From Variovorax sp. (lineage in GTDB: Bacteria > Pseudomonadota > Gammaproteobacteria > Burkholderiales > Burkholderiaceae_C): 64,000 bases of DNA. Shown here in pieces: positions 26,428 to 35,614 of the stretch (its first letter is position 1; each line of letters starts with the position of its first letter). The position numbers and the translations under genes are program-made. The stretch spans positions 62,001 through 126,000 of the forward strand of contig JANXTS010000052.1 of NCBI GenBank assembly GCA_025352265.1, read 5' to 3'. A model generated the notes under the pieces. It saw nothing but the letters and a program-made list of their open reading frames with translations. It was not told where the DNA came from and ran no database searches.

Positions 26428-27999
26428 ATGCGAGTCACCGCCCTAACCAAATCTGTCCTGAAACGTGCCTTCGGCGGCTCTGCGTTGTTCTCGACGCTCG
26501 CCATCGCAGCGACGTTGGTAGCGCCCGCGGCCAACGCGCAAACGCTGCGCACCTACGCCACGCTGGCAATGGTGGCGGAGCCGCAAACGCTCGACCCGAT
26601 GGCATCGACCGCCGACTTGGTCGCAACCATCATGCAGCACGTCTTCGAGCCGCTCTACACCTTTGATGCCAAGTGGAACGTGGTGCCGATGCTCGCCGAG
26701 TCGATGCCCAAGATATCGGCCGACGGCAAGAGCTACTCGATCACCTTGCGCAAGGGCGTGATGCTGCACAACGGCCGCGAGCTCAACGCCGACGATGTGG
26801 TCGCGAGCCTGCAACGCTGGATCGAACAGTCGCCGCGCGGCAAGGCGGTAGGTTCGCAGATCGAGAGCCTCAAGGCGAATGGCGCCCTCGGTGTCGACAT
26901 CGTGCTGAAGGCGCCGTATGCGCCGCTGGTGTCGCAACTCGCATTGCCGAGCGGCATGGCCGCCATCATGGCGAAAGACTCGATCGCGCAGCCGCTGAAA
27001 GACTTCGTCGGCACCGGCCCGTACAAGTTCAAGGAACGCCAGCCCGACCGCTTCGTCATCCTCACGCGCTTCGACAAATACAGCGCGCGCAAAGAGCCCG
27101 CCAATGGTTATGGCGGCAAGCGCGAGGCGCTGATCGAAGAGCTGCGCTTCGTGCCCGTGCCCAACGCGAGCACGCGGGTCGAAGGTGCGCTGGCGGCGCA
27201 ATACGACTTCGCCGATCTGCTGCCGGTCGAGGCGCTGACGCGGCTTGAAAAATCGGGCGGCAAGACGGTGCCCATCCTCACGCCGTCGTTCGGCTTTCCG
27301 TACCTGGTCTTCAACACCAAGGAAGGCGTGCTCGCCAACCAGGCGATGCGCCAGGCCGTGCAAACCGGCATGGGCGAGGGCGAGATGCTGGCCGCCGGCT
27401 TCGGCGACACGCGCTTTTTCATCGCCGAAGGCAATCACTTTCCAAAGCGCTCGCCTTTTTATTCAACCAGCGGCGTCGAGCTGTACAACCAGCGCAACGG
27501 CCCGAAGGCCAAAGAGGCTGCCGCCAAGGCCGGCTACAAGGGCGAACCGATTCGCCTGATGGCCAGCCGCCAGTACGACTTCCACTACAACATGGCCTTG
27601 CTGATGGCCGAGCAGTTGAAGAAGGCCGGCTTCAAGGTCGAACTCAACATCGTCGACTGGGCGACGCTGGTGCAACGCCGCAACGACCCCAAGTTGTGGG
27701 ACATCTACGTGACGCATTCGGGCCAGTTCCCCGAGCCGATGCTTTCCCCACCGCAGCTGGGTGACGGCGCGCCGGGCTGGTGGGACACGCCTGCCAAAAA
27801 GGCCGCGCTGCAGGCCTTCAACGTCGAGAGCGATCCGGCCAGGCGCGGTGCGCTGTGGGGCAAGGTGCAGCAGGTCGTCTACGACGAAGTGCCGTACGTG
27901 AACGTCGGCAAGTTCAATGGTCTGTCGGCCAAGAGCCCCGCGCTGGACAACTACCAGCCTGCGACCTGGCCGTTCTTCTGGAACGCGAAGATCAAGTAA
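26428..27999 (+). CDS. ABC importer substrate-binding protein, peptide/nickel family (SBP family 5)
   Basis: 523 residues with a signal peptide (1-37, ending ANA). The body has the family-5 layout: EPQTLDPMASTADLVATIM near the N-terminus, LRKGVMLHNGRELNADDVV, and FNTKEGVLANQAMRQAVQTG in the middle. Such proteins capture peptides or peptide-like compounds in the periplasm. The downstream deacylase and D-amino-acid enzyme point to N-acyl-D-amino acids or D-residue-containing peptides as cargo (inference). An AAGGAG site precedes the ATG. It is the first gene of an eight-gene unit. Confidence 0.92.
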   Translation: MRVTALTKSVLKRAFGGSALFSTLAIAATLVAPAANAQTLRTYATLAMVAEPQTLDPMASTADLVATIMQHVFEPLYTFDAKWNVVPMLAESMPKISADGKSYSITLRKGVMLHNGRELNADDVVASLQRWIEQSPRGKAVGSQIESLKANGALGVDIVLKAPYAPLVSQLALPSGMAAIMAKDSIAQPLKDFVGTGPYKFKERQPDRFVILTRFDKYSARKEPANGYGGKREALIEELRFVPVPNASTRVEGALAAQYDFADLLPVEALTRLEKSGGKTVPILTPSFGFPYLVFNTKEGVLANQAMRQAVQTGMGEGEMLAAGFGDTRFFIAEGNHFPKRSPFYSTSGVELYNQRNGPKAKEAAAKAGYKGEPIRLMASRQYDFHYNMALLMAEQLKKAGFKVELNIVDWATLVQRRNDPKLWDIYVTHSGQFPEPMLSPPQLGDGAPGWWDTPAKKAALQAFNVESDPARRGALWGKVQQVVYDEVPYVNVGKFNGLSAKSPALDNYQPATWPFFWNAKIK

Positions 28000-28008
28000 G
28001 CGCCTGCT

Positions 28009-28950
28009 ATGTATCGCTATCTCGCCTCCCGCGTCGCGGGGATGTTGATCGTGCTCGCCATCGTGGCGGTGCTGGTCTTCATCCTGACGCGCGCCGCGTC
28101 GGGCGATCCGGTGTCGGTATTGCTGGGCGATCAGGCCACCGCAGCCGACATCGCTCGCGCGCAAAAAGAATACGGCCTCGACAAACCGCTGCCGGTGCAG
28201 TTCGGCTACTGGCTGCGCGAGGTGCTGCAAGGCAACCTCGGCCAGTCGATCTTTCTGCAGCGGCCGGTGACGCAGGCACTGTGGGAGCGAGCCGAACCGA
28301 CCACGCTGTTGTCGTTGATGGCAGTCGCCATCGCAGCGCTCATCGGGCTGCCGTGCGGCATCGTCTCGGCGGTGTTTCGAGGGCGTTGGATCGACCAGCT
28401 CTTCACAGGTATCGCGATGCTCGGTGCCAGCATTCCGAGCTTCTGGCTCGGCATCGTGCTGATCCAGATCTTCGCGGTGTCGTTCGGCTGGTTTCCGGTG
28501 TCGGGCTACGGCGCACCGGGCGCGCCGCTGCTTGAACGGCTGCATTCGCTCATCCTTCCAGCGACCGTGCTGGGCCTGCTCAACTCTGCACTGATCATTC
28601 GCTTCACGCGTGCATCGATGCTCGATGTACTGGGTGAAGACTACGTGCGAACGGCGCGCTCCAAAGGCCTGTCGGAAAGCACCGTCGTGTTGAAGCACGC
28701 GCTGCGCAATGCGTTGGTGCCGATCGTCACCGTACTGGGCCTGACCGCTGCCTTGATGATCGGCGGCGCCGTCGTGACTGAGACCGTATTCGGCCTGCCG
28801 GGCGTGGGCAGCCTGGTCGTCAATGCGGTGCTGCGGCGCGACTACCCGGTGATCCAGGGCGCGCTGCTGGTGATCGCCGCGATCTACGTGCTCATCAACT
28901 TCTCGATCGACCTGCTGTACGTCGCGGTCGATCCGCGCGTCAAGCTCTGA
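28009..28950 (+). CDS. ABC importer permease, DppB type
   Basis: 313 residues with about six helices. The N-terminal helix and ASGDPVSVLLGDQATAADIA segment are typical of DppB/OppB-type permeases. The EAA loop lies in DYVRTARSKGLSESTVVLKH, which contacts the ATPases. It would pair with the DppC-type permease encoded next. It starts 9 bases after the substrate-binding protein stop. Confidence 0.93.
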   Translation: MYRYLASRVAGMLIVLAIVAVLVFILTRAASGDPVSVLLGDQATAADIARAQKEYGLDKPLPVQFGYWLREVLQGNLGQSIFLQRPVTQALWERAEPTTLLSLMAVAIAALIGLPCGIVSAVFRGRWIDQLFTGIAMLGASIPSFWLGIVLIQIFAVSFGWFPVSGYGAPGAPLLERLHSLILPATVLGLLNSALIIRFTRASMLDVLGEDYVRTARSKGLSESTVVLKHALRNALVPIVTVLGLTAALMIGGAVVTETVFGLPGVGSLVVNAVLRRDYPVIQGALLVIAAIYVLINFSIDLLYVAVDPRVKL

Positions 28951-28981
28951 GCGCGCAAGCCGACACACGGAACGCACAGTC

Positions 28982-29821
28982 ATGCAGCTCCCGAGAACAC
29001 TCCGCCAGTTGATGCATCGCCGCACGGTGATGGTGTCCGCGCTGGTGCTGCTGGTCATTGCCGTCATGGCAATCGGCGCACCATGGTTCGCCTCCTTCGA
29101 CCCCAACGACACCGCCGTGCTCGACCGCCTCAAACCACCGAGTGCAGAGCACCTGATGGGTACGGACGAACTGGGTCGCGACATGTATGCACGTATCGTT
29201 CATGGTGCGCGCTACTCGTTGACTATCGCCGCGCTCACGGCCCTCGGTTCGGTCATCCTCGGCACAGCATTGGGGCTCGTTGCCGGCTTCTTCCGTCGGC
29301 TCGACGCACCGATCATGCGAGTCGTCGACGCCATGATGTCGTTCCCCGACATCCTGTTGGCCATTGCCCTTGTGGCGATCCTCGGTGCCTCGCTCGGCAA
29401 CGTGGTGCTGGCGCTGGTGCTGGTCTACACGCCGCGGGTGGCGCGCGTGGTTCGCGCATCGACACTGGTGGTGCGCGAGCTGTTATTCGTCGAGGCGGTG
29501 CGCGCGCTGGGCGTCCGTACCTCGCGCATCCTGTGGCGCCACATCCTGCCCAACCTGATGTCGCCGATCCTCGTGCAGGTGTCGTTTATCTTCGCGTACG
29601 CCATCCTCGCGGAAGCCGGCCTGTCGTTCCTTGGCGTCGGCGTACCCCCAGACATCCCGACCTGGGGAACGATGGTTGCGGGCAGTCAGCAATACGCCGA
29701 CCGTGCTTTCTGGGTCGTGTTGTTTCCTGGGTTGGCGATCATCTTCACTGCGCTGTCTTTGCAACTGCTCGGTGATGGTGTGCGTGATCTGCTTGATCCA
29801 AAGCTGAAGAAGGCCGCTTGA
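28982..29821 (+). CDS. ABC importer permease, DppC type
   Basis: 279 residues. An N-terminal helix is followed by APWFASFDPNDTAVLDRLKP and HLMGTDELGRDMYARIVHGA, the classic DppC/OppC signature. Five more helices follow, with the EAA loop in FVEAVRALGVRTSRILWRH. It forms the channel with the DppB-type subunit. It is separated from the first ATPase gene by a single base. Confidence 0.93.
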   Translation: MQLPRTLRQLMHRRTVMVSALVLLVIAVMAIGAPWFASFDPNDTAVLDRLKPPSAEHLMGTDELGRDMYARIVHGARYSLTIAALTALGSVILGTALGLVAGFFRRLDAPIMRVVDAMMSFPDILLAIALVAILGASLGNVVLALVLVYTPRVARVVRASTLVVRELLFVEAVRALGVRTSRILWRHILPNLMSPILVQVSFIFAYAILAEAGLSFLGVGVPPDIPTWGTMVAGSQQYADRAFWVVLFPGLAIIFTALSLQLLGDGVRDLLDPKLKKAA

Positions 29822-29822
29822 A

Positions 29823-30878
29823 ATGACCACGGCTCCCCGTCTCACAGTCAAGAACCTGAGCACGAGCTTCCCCACCGAAGACGGCTTGGTCCGATCGGTG
29901 GCAGACGTCAGCTTCTCGATTCAACCTGGCAAGACCACCGCATTGGTCGGCGAGTCGGGTTCAGGCAAATCGGTGACCAGCCTCACCCTCATGCGGCTGC
30001 TTCCCAAGACCGCCAACGCCCAGGTCGCCGGCGAGACGACCTTTGCAACACGCGAAGGTCGCAGCGTCGACTTGCTGAAGCTGCCCGAGACCGACATGCA
30101 ACGCCTCCGCGGCAACCAACTGTCGATGATTTTTCAGGAGCCGATGACCAGCTTGAACCCGGTGTTCACCATCGGCGAGCAGATCGCCGAGAGCGTTCGA
30201 CTGCACAAGGGGCTCGAGCGCAAGGCCGCGCTGGCCCATGCGCTGCGCATGCTCGAGCTGGTCGAGATTCCGGCGGCATCGCAGCGGCTGCACGAGTACC
30301 CGCACCAGCTATCGGGCGGCATGCGGCAGCGCGTGATGATCGCGCTGGCGATGGCGTGCGACCCGACACTCTTGATCGCCGACGAACCCACCACTGCGCT
30401 CGACGTGACGATCCAGGCGCAGATCCTCGCGTTGATGCGGCGCTTGCAGGCCGAGACCGGCATGAGCATTCTCTTCATCACGCACAACCTCGGCGTGGTC
30501 GCACACCATGCCGATGATGTGGTCGTGATGTATGCCGGCCGCGTGGTCGAGCATGCGCCGGTGCGGCCACTGTTCGCTGCGCCGGCGCACCCGTACACAC
30601 AAGGTTTGTTGGCATGCTTGCCGGGCAAGACGGCGCGCGTCGGACAGCCACGACCAAGGCGTCTGTTCGCGATTCGCGGCCAGGTATCGAGCCCGCTGGC
30701 GCCGCCACCCGGCTGCGCCTTCGAGCCGCGTTGTGATCTGGCGATCGACGCATGTCGCGCTGCCATGCCGCCATTGGTCGGCACCCAGGTCGATCGCGAG
30801 GCACGCTGCATTCGCGTGCCCGAGCGGGTCGACCTGACCGAGGTGGCAGCCGAAGTTTCAGCAGTGGGGGCACCATGA
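29823..30878 (+). CDS. ABC importer ATPase, DppD type
   Basis: 351 residues. Walker A GESGSGKS, the Q-loop in MIFQEPMTSLNP, signature LSGGMRQR, Walker B LLIADEPTTALD and the switch region FITHNLGVVAHHAD are all present. The C-terminal oligopeptide/dipeptide domain has the CAFEPRCDLAIDAC cysteine pattern typical of this subfamily, which in homologues can bind an iron-sulfur cluster. It overlaps the second ATPase gene by 4 bases (ATGA). Confidence 0.93.
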   Translation: MTTAPRLTVKNLSTSFPTEDGLVRSVADVSFSIQPGKTTALVGESGSGKSVTSLTLMRLLPKTANAQVAGETTFATREGRSVDLLKLPETDMQRLRGNQLSMIFQEPMTSLNPVFTIGEQIAESVRLHKGLERKAALAHALRMLELVEIPAASQRLHEYPHQLSGGMRQRVMIALAMACDPTLLIADEPTTALDVTIQAQILALMRRLQAETGMSILFITHNLGVVAHHADDVVVMYAGRVVEHAPVRPLFAAPAHPYTQGLLACLPGKTARVGQPRPRRLFAIRGQVSSPLAPPPGCAFEPRCDLAIDACRAAMPPLVGTQVDREARCIRVPERVDLTEVAAEVSAVGAP

Positions 30879-31894
30879 ATGCCGCAGCGGCCCAACCTCT
30901 CATCGAGGTGCGCAACCTCAAGAAATACTTCGGCACGGGAGCGCGTCCAGTACGAGCGGTCGACGATGTTTCGTTCGCCATCAGGCAAGGCGAAACGCTG
31001 GGTCTCGTGGGTGAATCCGGCTCCGGCAAGAGCACCATCGGCCGTACCTTGCTGCGGCTGGTCGAGCGCACCGATGGCGAGGTGCTGTACCGCGGGAACG
31101 ATGTCGGCAAGCTCTCTGGTGGCGAAATGCGCAAGCTTCGCAGCAAGTTGCAGATCATCTTTCAGGATCCATATGCAAGCCTGAATCCGAAGATGCGAAT
31201 CAGCGCCATCCTCGGCGAAGCGCTGGCCACGCACGGGCTGCACAAGGGCGCCGCCGCGCGCGACAAGCGCATCGCCGAGTTGCTTGAAACCGTGGGCCTG
31301 CGCGCTGAACATGCGAGCCGATTTCCGCACGAATTCTCTGGTGGTCAGCGGCAGCGCATCGGCGTGGCGCGGGCGCTCGCGGTCGAGCCTGAATTCATCG
31401 TTGCCGACGAACCGCTGTCTGCCCTCGACGTGTCGATCCAGGCGCAGGTCATCAACCTGCTCGTCGACCTGCGCGAGCGCTTGTCGCTCACCATGCTCTT
31501 CATCTCGCACGACCTCGACGTGGTCGAATATCTGTGCGACCGGGTGGTGGTGCTGTACCTCGGCAAAGTGATGGAAGTAGCGACCACGGCCGAGCTGTTC
31601 GAGCGGCCGCTGCATCCGTACACGCAAGCGCTGTTGGCGGCGAGCCCGAAGCCCGATCCGCTCCAACCGAGCGAACATGTGGCGCTGAAAGGCGATATCC
31701 CGAGTCCGATCGCGCCGCCGTCCGGCTGCGTATTTCGCACGCGTTGCCCGCACGCGATCGATGCGTGTGCGCAAACCGTGCCGCCGCTCGAAGAACGGGT
31801 GCCCGGTCACTTTTCTGCCTGCATCCGCAAGGATTTGCTGGTGCCATTGCCATTGCCACTGCCACTGCCTCTGCCTCTGCCTCCGACAACATGA
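30875..31894 (+). CDS. ABC importer ATPase, DppF type, with Pro-Leu repeat tail
   Basis: 339 residues from the ATG at 30875. Walker A GESGSGKST, Q-loop IIFQDPYASLNPKM, signature FSGGQRQR, Walker B FIVADEPLSALD and switch FISHDLDVVEYL are present. The C-terminal domain has CVFRTRCPHAIDAC. The protein then ends in an unusual run of six Pro-Leu pairs encoded by a hexanucleotide repeat, which I do not expect in this family. It overlaps the next gene by 4 bases. Confidence 0.93.
   Translation: MNAAAAQPLIEVRNLKKYFGTGARPVRAVDDVSFAIRQGETLGLVGESGSGKSTIGRTLLRLVERTDGEVLYRGNDVGKLSGGEMRKLRSKLQIIFQDPYASLNPKMRISAILGEALATHGLHKGAAARDKRIAELLETVGLRAEHASRFPHEFSGGQRQRIGVARALAVEPEFIVADEPLSALDVSIQAQVINLLVDLRERLSLTMLFISHDLDVVEYLCDRVVVLYLGKVMEVATTAELFERPLHPYTQALLAASPKPDPLQPSEHVALKGDIPSPIAPPSGCVFRTRCPHAIDACAQTVPPLEERVPGHFSACIRKDLLVPLPLPLPLPLPLPPTT
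31844..31879 (+). repeat. Hexanucleotide repeat at the 3' end of the DppF-type gene
   Basis: Six in-frame hexamers coding Pro-Leu, arranged as two CCATTG, two CCACTG and two CCTCTG. The paired pattern suggests successive duplications. Changes by one unit keep the frame and only alter tail length. It ends 12 bases before the next gene's ATG. Confidence 0.8.
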
Positions 31895-33189
31895 ATTCAT
31901 CGACCACCGACCTGCTCGACCCGTTGCTGCACAGCGGCTACAAAGGCTACCCGCGCACGCAGCCGCCGCGGCTTCGCAGCGATATCGGCGCTGCGCAATG
32001 GAACGTGCTTGCCGGCGATCTGCCGCTGCCACTGGCACTTTTGAAGCGTGAAGCGCTGGAGCACAACCTGGCCTGGATGCAGGCGCGAGTGCGCGAGTGG
32101 GGCGTCGAGCTCGCGCCACACGGCAAGACGACGATGTCGCCGCAGTTGTTTCAGCGGCAGCTCGATGCCGGTGCCTGGGGCATGACCTTCGCGACGGTTA
32201 CCCAACTGGCCGTCGGCGTGGCGGCGGGCGCACGGCGCACGCTTATCGCGAACCAGGTCGTGAGCGACGAAGACCTTGGCGGCATTCAACAGCTGTTGCG
32301 CACCCACGAAGGACTGCGCATCGTGTTTCTGCTCGACTCGATTGCGCAACTCGACCTCATCGAAGCATGGTCGCACGCCCGACATGGGCACGTGTCGTTC
32401 GAACTGATGATCGAAATCGGCGTCGACGATGGCCGTACCGGCTGCCGCACGCATGTGCAGGCGGTCGCACTGGCCGAGCGCTGCAAGGCCAGCACTGCGG
32501 TCAAGCTGGTTGGCATCGAGTGTTACGAAGGGCAGGGTGCGACCGGTGAAACCGGCCCGGATACCAAGTACACCGACACGCTGATGGGCCGCGTCGAAGC
32601 GGTAGCGCGGCATTGCGAAGCGCACACGCTCTTCGAGACCGACGAGGTGTTGGTGTCGGCCGGCGGCTCGGCTATCTACGACCTCGTTGCCGCGCGCCTG
32701 AAGCCCGCGCTCGGCATACCGGTGCGAGGCCTGCTGCGTTCGGGCTGCTACGTCACGCACGACCACGGCACCTACGAGCGCTTTCAGATGTCGATCGACG
32801 CCCGCCTGGGTTGCGATTGCGGAGACAGTCTGCGACCGGCGATGGAAGTCTGGGCTTCCGTGCAGTCGTGCCCCGAACCACGCCTGGCGATCGTCGCGAT
32901 GGGCAAGCGCGATGTGTCGTTCGACCTGTCGATGCCGACACCCATCGCGCGGGCGGCGCGCGGTGTGCGGGTCACCTCGACGGTACCGGCCAGCTGGCAC
33001 ATCAGCGCACTGAACGATCAGCACGGCTACCTGCGCTGGACCGAAGCCGACGACGCGCTGGCACCGGTCGTCGGTGAGCGCATCGGCTTCGGTATATCGC
33101 ATCCGTGCACGACCTTCGACAAGTGGCACTGGATGCCGATCGTCGAAGACGACTACCGCGTCAGCGATGCGGTGTCGATCCATTTCTAG
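31891..33189 (+). CDS. PLP-dependent D-amino-acid dehydratase/deaminase-like enzyme (alanine racemase N-terminal fold)
   Basis: 432 residues from the ATG at 31891. The PLP lysine is most likely in ELAPHGKTTMSPQLF, as in the D-threonine aldolase / D-serine dehydratase (DSD1) group of fold-type III enzymes. The C-terminal beta domain ends with FGISHPCTTFDKWHWMPIV, where the His and Cys match the metal-site pattern of that group. Family members convert D-amino acids such as D-serine to keto acids and ammonia through an enamine. That would make a substrate for RidA, whose gene is divergent from this operon. The substrate is not certain. Confidence 0.85.
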   Translation: MNSSTTDLLDPLLHSGYKGYPRTQPPRLRSDIGAAQWNVLAGDLPLPLALLKREALEHNLAWMQARVREWGVELAPHGKTTMSPQLFQRQLDAGAWGMTFATVTQLAVGVAAGARRTLIANQVVSDEDLGGIQQLLRTHEGLRIVFLLDSIAQLDLIEAWSHARHGHVSFELMIEIGVDDGRTGCRTHVQAVALAERCKASTAVKLVGIECYEGQGATGETGPDTKYTDTLMGRVEAVARHCEAHTLFETDEVLVSAGGSAIYDLVAARLKPALGIPVRGLLRSGCYVTHDHGTYERFQMSIDARLGCDCGDSLRPAMEVWASVQSCPEPRLAIVAMGKRDVSFDLSMPTPIARAARGVRVTSTVPASWHISALNDQHGYLRWTEADDALAPVVGERIGFGISHPCTTFDKWHWMPIVEDDYRVSDAVSIHF

Positions 33190-33190
33190 C

Positions 33191-34102
33191 ATGGCAACCG
33201 CAATGTCTCTGTCCCTGTTGCAGCGCATCGCCGAGATACGCACCGACGCACCGACCACGCGGCGCGCCATCCTCGACATGATTTTGGAAGACCCCGATCG
33301 CGTGCTCGGCGAAAGCTTCGAGCTGCTGGCCGAACGCTCGCGCAGTTCGGTGCCGACCATCATGCGGACTTGCCGCGATCTCGGCTTTGCGGGCCTGCGC
33401 GAATTTAAGCTCGCGCTGGCGCAAGAGCTGGCGCTGGGTGGCTCGCCGTTGCATCGCCGCGTCAACATCGAAGACGCGGCCGATGACGTGGTCGCCAAGA
33501 TTTCTCGCAGTGCAGCCGCGTCGGTTTCGGGCGTTCGCAGCCAGCTCGACATGGTGGTGCTCGAAGGTGCCGTGGCGGCCATCGCGGCCGCGCCACATGT
33601 CGACTTGTATGGTGCGGGCGCGACCTCGTGGTTCATGGTCAACGACCTGCAGGCGCGGCTGTTCCGCCTCGGCATCTCGGCCAACGCGTGGGCCGACTAT
33701 CACTTGCAACAAGTCGCGGGCGCGGCGCAGCGGCCGGGCGGCGTGGTCATCGCGATTTCGCACGTGGGCGGCATGCCGTCGCTGCTCGATGCAGTCGACA
33801 TCGCACGCGGCCAGGGCGCCAAGGTCGTGGCGCTGACGCGGCCCGGCACGGCGCTGGCCGAGCGCGCCGACTTCCTGCTCGGCATGTCTGTACCCGACGA
33901 TGCGGTGATGCATGTCGGCATCGATGCGTACCTCGCGCATCTGACAGTGATCGAAATCCTGACGGTGCTCGTGGCGCAGCGCCGCGGCGAGCCGGCGGTG
34001 CAACGCCTGCAGCGCGCACGCGAAGCCTTTCAACGACACGGCATCGATGCCGCCACCCATCCGCTGCAGAGCTGGGATGGGGGAGGGTTGAAGCATGGCT
34101 GA
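33191..34102 (+). CDS. RpiR-family transcriptional regulator
   Basis: 303 residues from the ATG at 33191 (a second ATG is at 33203). The N-terminal helix-turn-helix domain contains ERSRSSVPTIMRTCRDLGFA. The C-terminal SIS sugar-isomerase-like domain has VDLYGAGATSWFMVNDL and VVIAISHVGGMPSLLDAV. RpiR proteins sense small metabolites through the SIS domain and control nearby catabolic genes. Its place inside the operon suggests it controls the importer genes and ridA through the palindromes near 26.3 kb. It overlaps the deacylase start by 8 bases. Confidence 0.9.
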   Translation: MATAMSLSLLQRIAEIRTDAPTTRRAILDMILEDPDRVLGESFELLAERSRSSVPTIMRTCRDLGFAGLREFKLALAQELALGGSPLHRRVNIEDAADDVVAKISRSAAASVSGVRSQLDMVVLEGAVAAIAAAPHVDLYGAGATSWFMVNDLQARLFRLGISANAWADYHLQQVAGAAQRPGGVVIAISHVGGMPSLLDAVDIARGQGAKVVALTRPGTALAERADFLLGMSVPDDAVMHVGIDAYLAHLTVIEILTVLVAQRRGEPAVQRLQRAREAFQRHGIDAATHPLQSWDGGGLKHG

Positions 34103-35600
34103 AGCGAAGACGGCAAGTACACGCACCGTCACGCTGCTCGAAGGCGGCATGGTCGTTGATGGCACGGGTGCTCCGGGCTGGCCGGGCGATGTGCTGTTGC
34201 AGGGCGACCGCATCGTGGCGATGGGCGAGGGGCTTGCCCATCGCTTGCCGGCCGGCATCGAAGCGGGTGATGTCGATGTCGTCGACTGCCGGGGCAAGGT
34301 CATCGCGCCGGGCTTCATCGATGTGCACACGCACGACGACGCCACCGTGCTGCGTGATCCGGCATGCCTGCCCAAAGTCTCCCAAGGCATCACGACGGTG
34401 GTCACCGGCAATTGCGGCATTTCGCTCGCGCCGTATCGAATCGCTCGAGCCAAGCCGCCGCTCACCTTGCTTGGCGCCGATTCCTTTCAGCACGCGACCA
34501 TGGACGATTACCGCGCAGCAGTCGGTGCCGCGCAGCCCGCACTCAATGTCGCGGCGCTGGTCGGCCACACGACCCTGCGCTTCGCAGCCATGCAGTCGCT
34601 CGACAAGGCCGCGACGCCCGACGAACTGGCGCATATGGGCGCGCTGCTCGATGCCTGCATGCAGGCGGGCGCGCATGGGTTGTCGTCCGGTCTCTTCTAC
34701 GAAGAAGCATTCGCAGCGCCGGCCGAAGAAGTGACTTCGTTGGCCCGCATCGTGGCGCGGCACGGCGGCGTCTATGCCACGCATTTGCGCAGCGAAATGC
34801 AGACCATCGTCCAAGCGATGCACGAGGCTGGCAACACCGCTTTCGAAGCGGGCGTGCCGCTCGTCATCTCGCATCACAAGTGCGCCGGACCGGCCAACTG
34901 GGGCCGCACGCTGGAGACCCTGCCGCTCATCGATGCGCTGGCCGGTCGGCAAGACATCGCGCTCGACGTCTACCCTTACATCGCCGGCTCCACTGTGCTG
35001 CGCGAAGACTTGGTCGACGGCGTTATTGACGTGCTGCTCACCTGGTCCGACACGCACCCTGAAGTGACTGGTCGTCTGCTGGCCGACGTAGCAAAGGAAT
35101 GGGGCGTCGATCAAAAGGAAGCGTGTCGCCGACTGCAACCCGGCGGCGCCTGCTACTTCCAGATGCAGGAGGCAGATGTCGAGCGGGTGATCGCTCATCC
35201 GCGCAGCATGATCGGCAGCGACGGCCTGCCTCACGATCGTCATCCGCATCCGCGTTTGTGGGGCGCGTTCCCACGTGTCTTCGCGCGCTACTGGCGCGAG
35301 CGCAAGCTCTTCACGCTGGAGCAGGCAGTGCACAAGATGACGGGGATGACGGCGCGCAATATGCGCATTGCCGACCGCGGCGTTCTGCGTGTCGGCGCAA
35401 TGGCCGATGTCGTCGTGTTCGATCCGACGACGATTGCCGACACAGCGACCTACGACAAGCCCAAGAGCGCGAGCGTGGGCATCGAGCGGGTGTTCGTGAA
35501 CGGGGTGCTGGCGTTCCGAAACGATGCTGCTGGTGGCGGCAGCGACGAGCCAAAGGTGCTGGCGCGCGCCGGACGCATGCTGACGCGCGCGGCCCGCTAG
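34095..35600 (+). CDS. N-acyl-D-amino-acid deacylase (D-aminoacylase)
   Basis: 501 residues, amidohydrolase fold. Key residues of D-aminoacylase are visible: the metal pair in IDVHTHDDATV, the metal-bridging cysteine in VTGNCGISLAP, the histidines in ATHLRSEMQ and ISHHKCAGPANWG, and the catalytic aspartate in MIGSDGLPHDRHPHPRLWG. It removes the acyl group from N-acyl-D-amino acids, releasing free D-amino acids for the PLP enzyme encoded upstream. It is the last gene of the operon and converges on the SDR gene, with 14 bases between. Confidence 0.92.
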   Translation: MAEAKTASTRTVTLLEGGMVVDGTGAPGWPGDVLLQGDRIVAMGEGLAHRLPAGIEAGDVDVVDCRGKVIAPGFIDVHTHDDATVLRDPACLPKVSQGITTVVTGNCGISLAPYRIARAKPPLTLLGADSFQHATMDDYRAAVGAAQPALNVAALVGHTTLRFAAMQSLDKAATPDELAHMGALLDACMQAGAHGLSSGLFYEEAFAAPAEEVTSLARIVARHGGVYATHLRSEMQTIVQAMHEAGNTAFEAGVPLVISHHKCAGPANWGRTLETLPLIDALAGRQDIALDVYPYIAGSTVLREDLVDGVIDVLLTWSDTHPEVTGRLLADVAKEWGVDQKEACRRLQPGGACYFQMQEADVERVIAHPRSMIGSDGLPHDRHPHPRLWGAFPRVFARYWRERKLFTLEQAVHKMTGMTARNMRIADRGVLRVGAMADVVVFDPTTIADTATYDKPKSASVGIERVFVNGVLAFRNDAAGGGSDEPKVLARAGRMLTRAAR

Positions 35601-35614
35601 CCGTCTGCAGGCCG

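Noticed and set aside
31844..31879. Short tandem repeats considered as a CRISPR array
   Set aside because: Six-base units without spacers, in frame within a coding region; a coding microsatellite.
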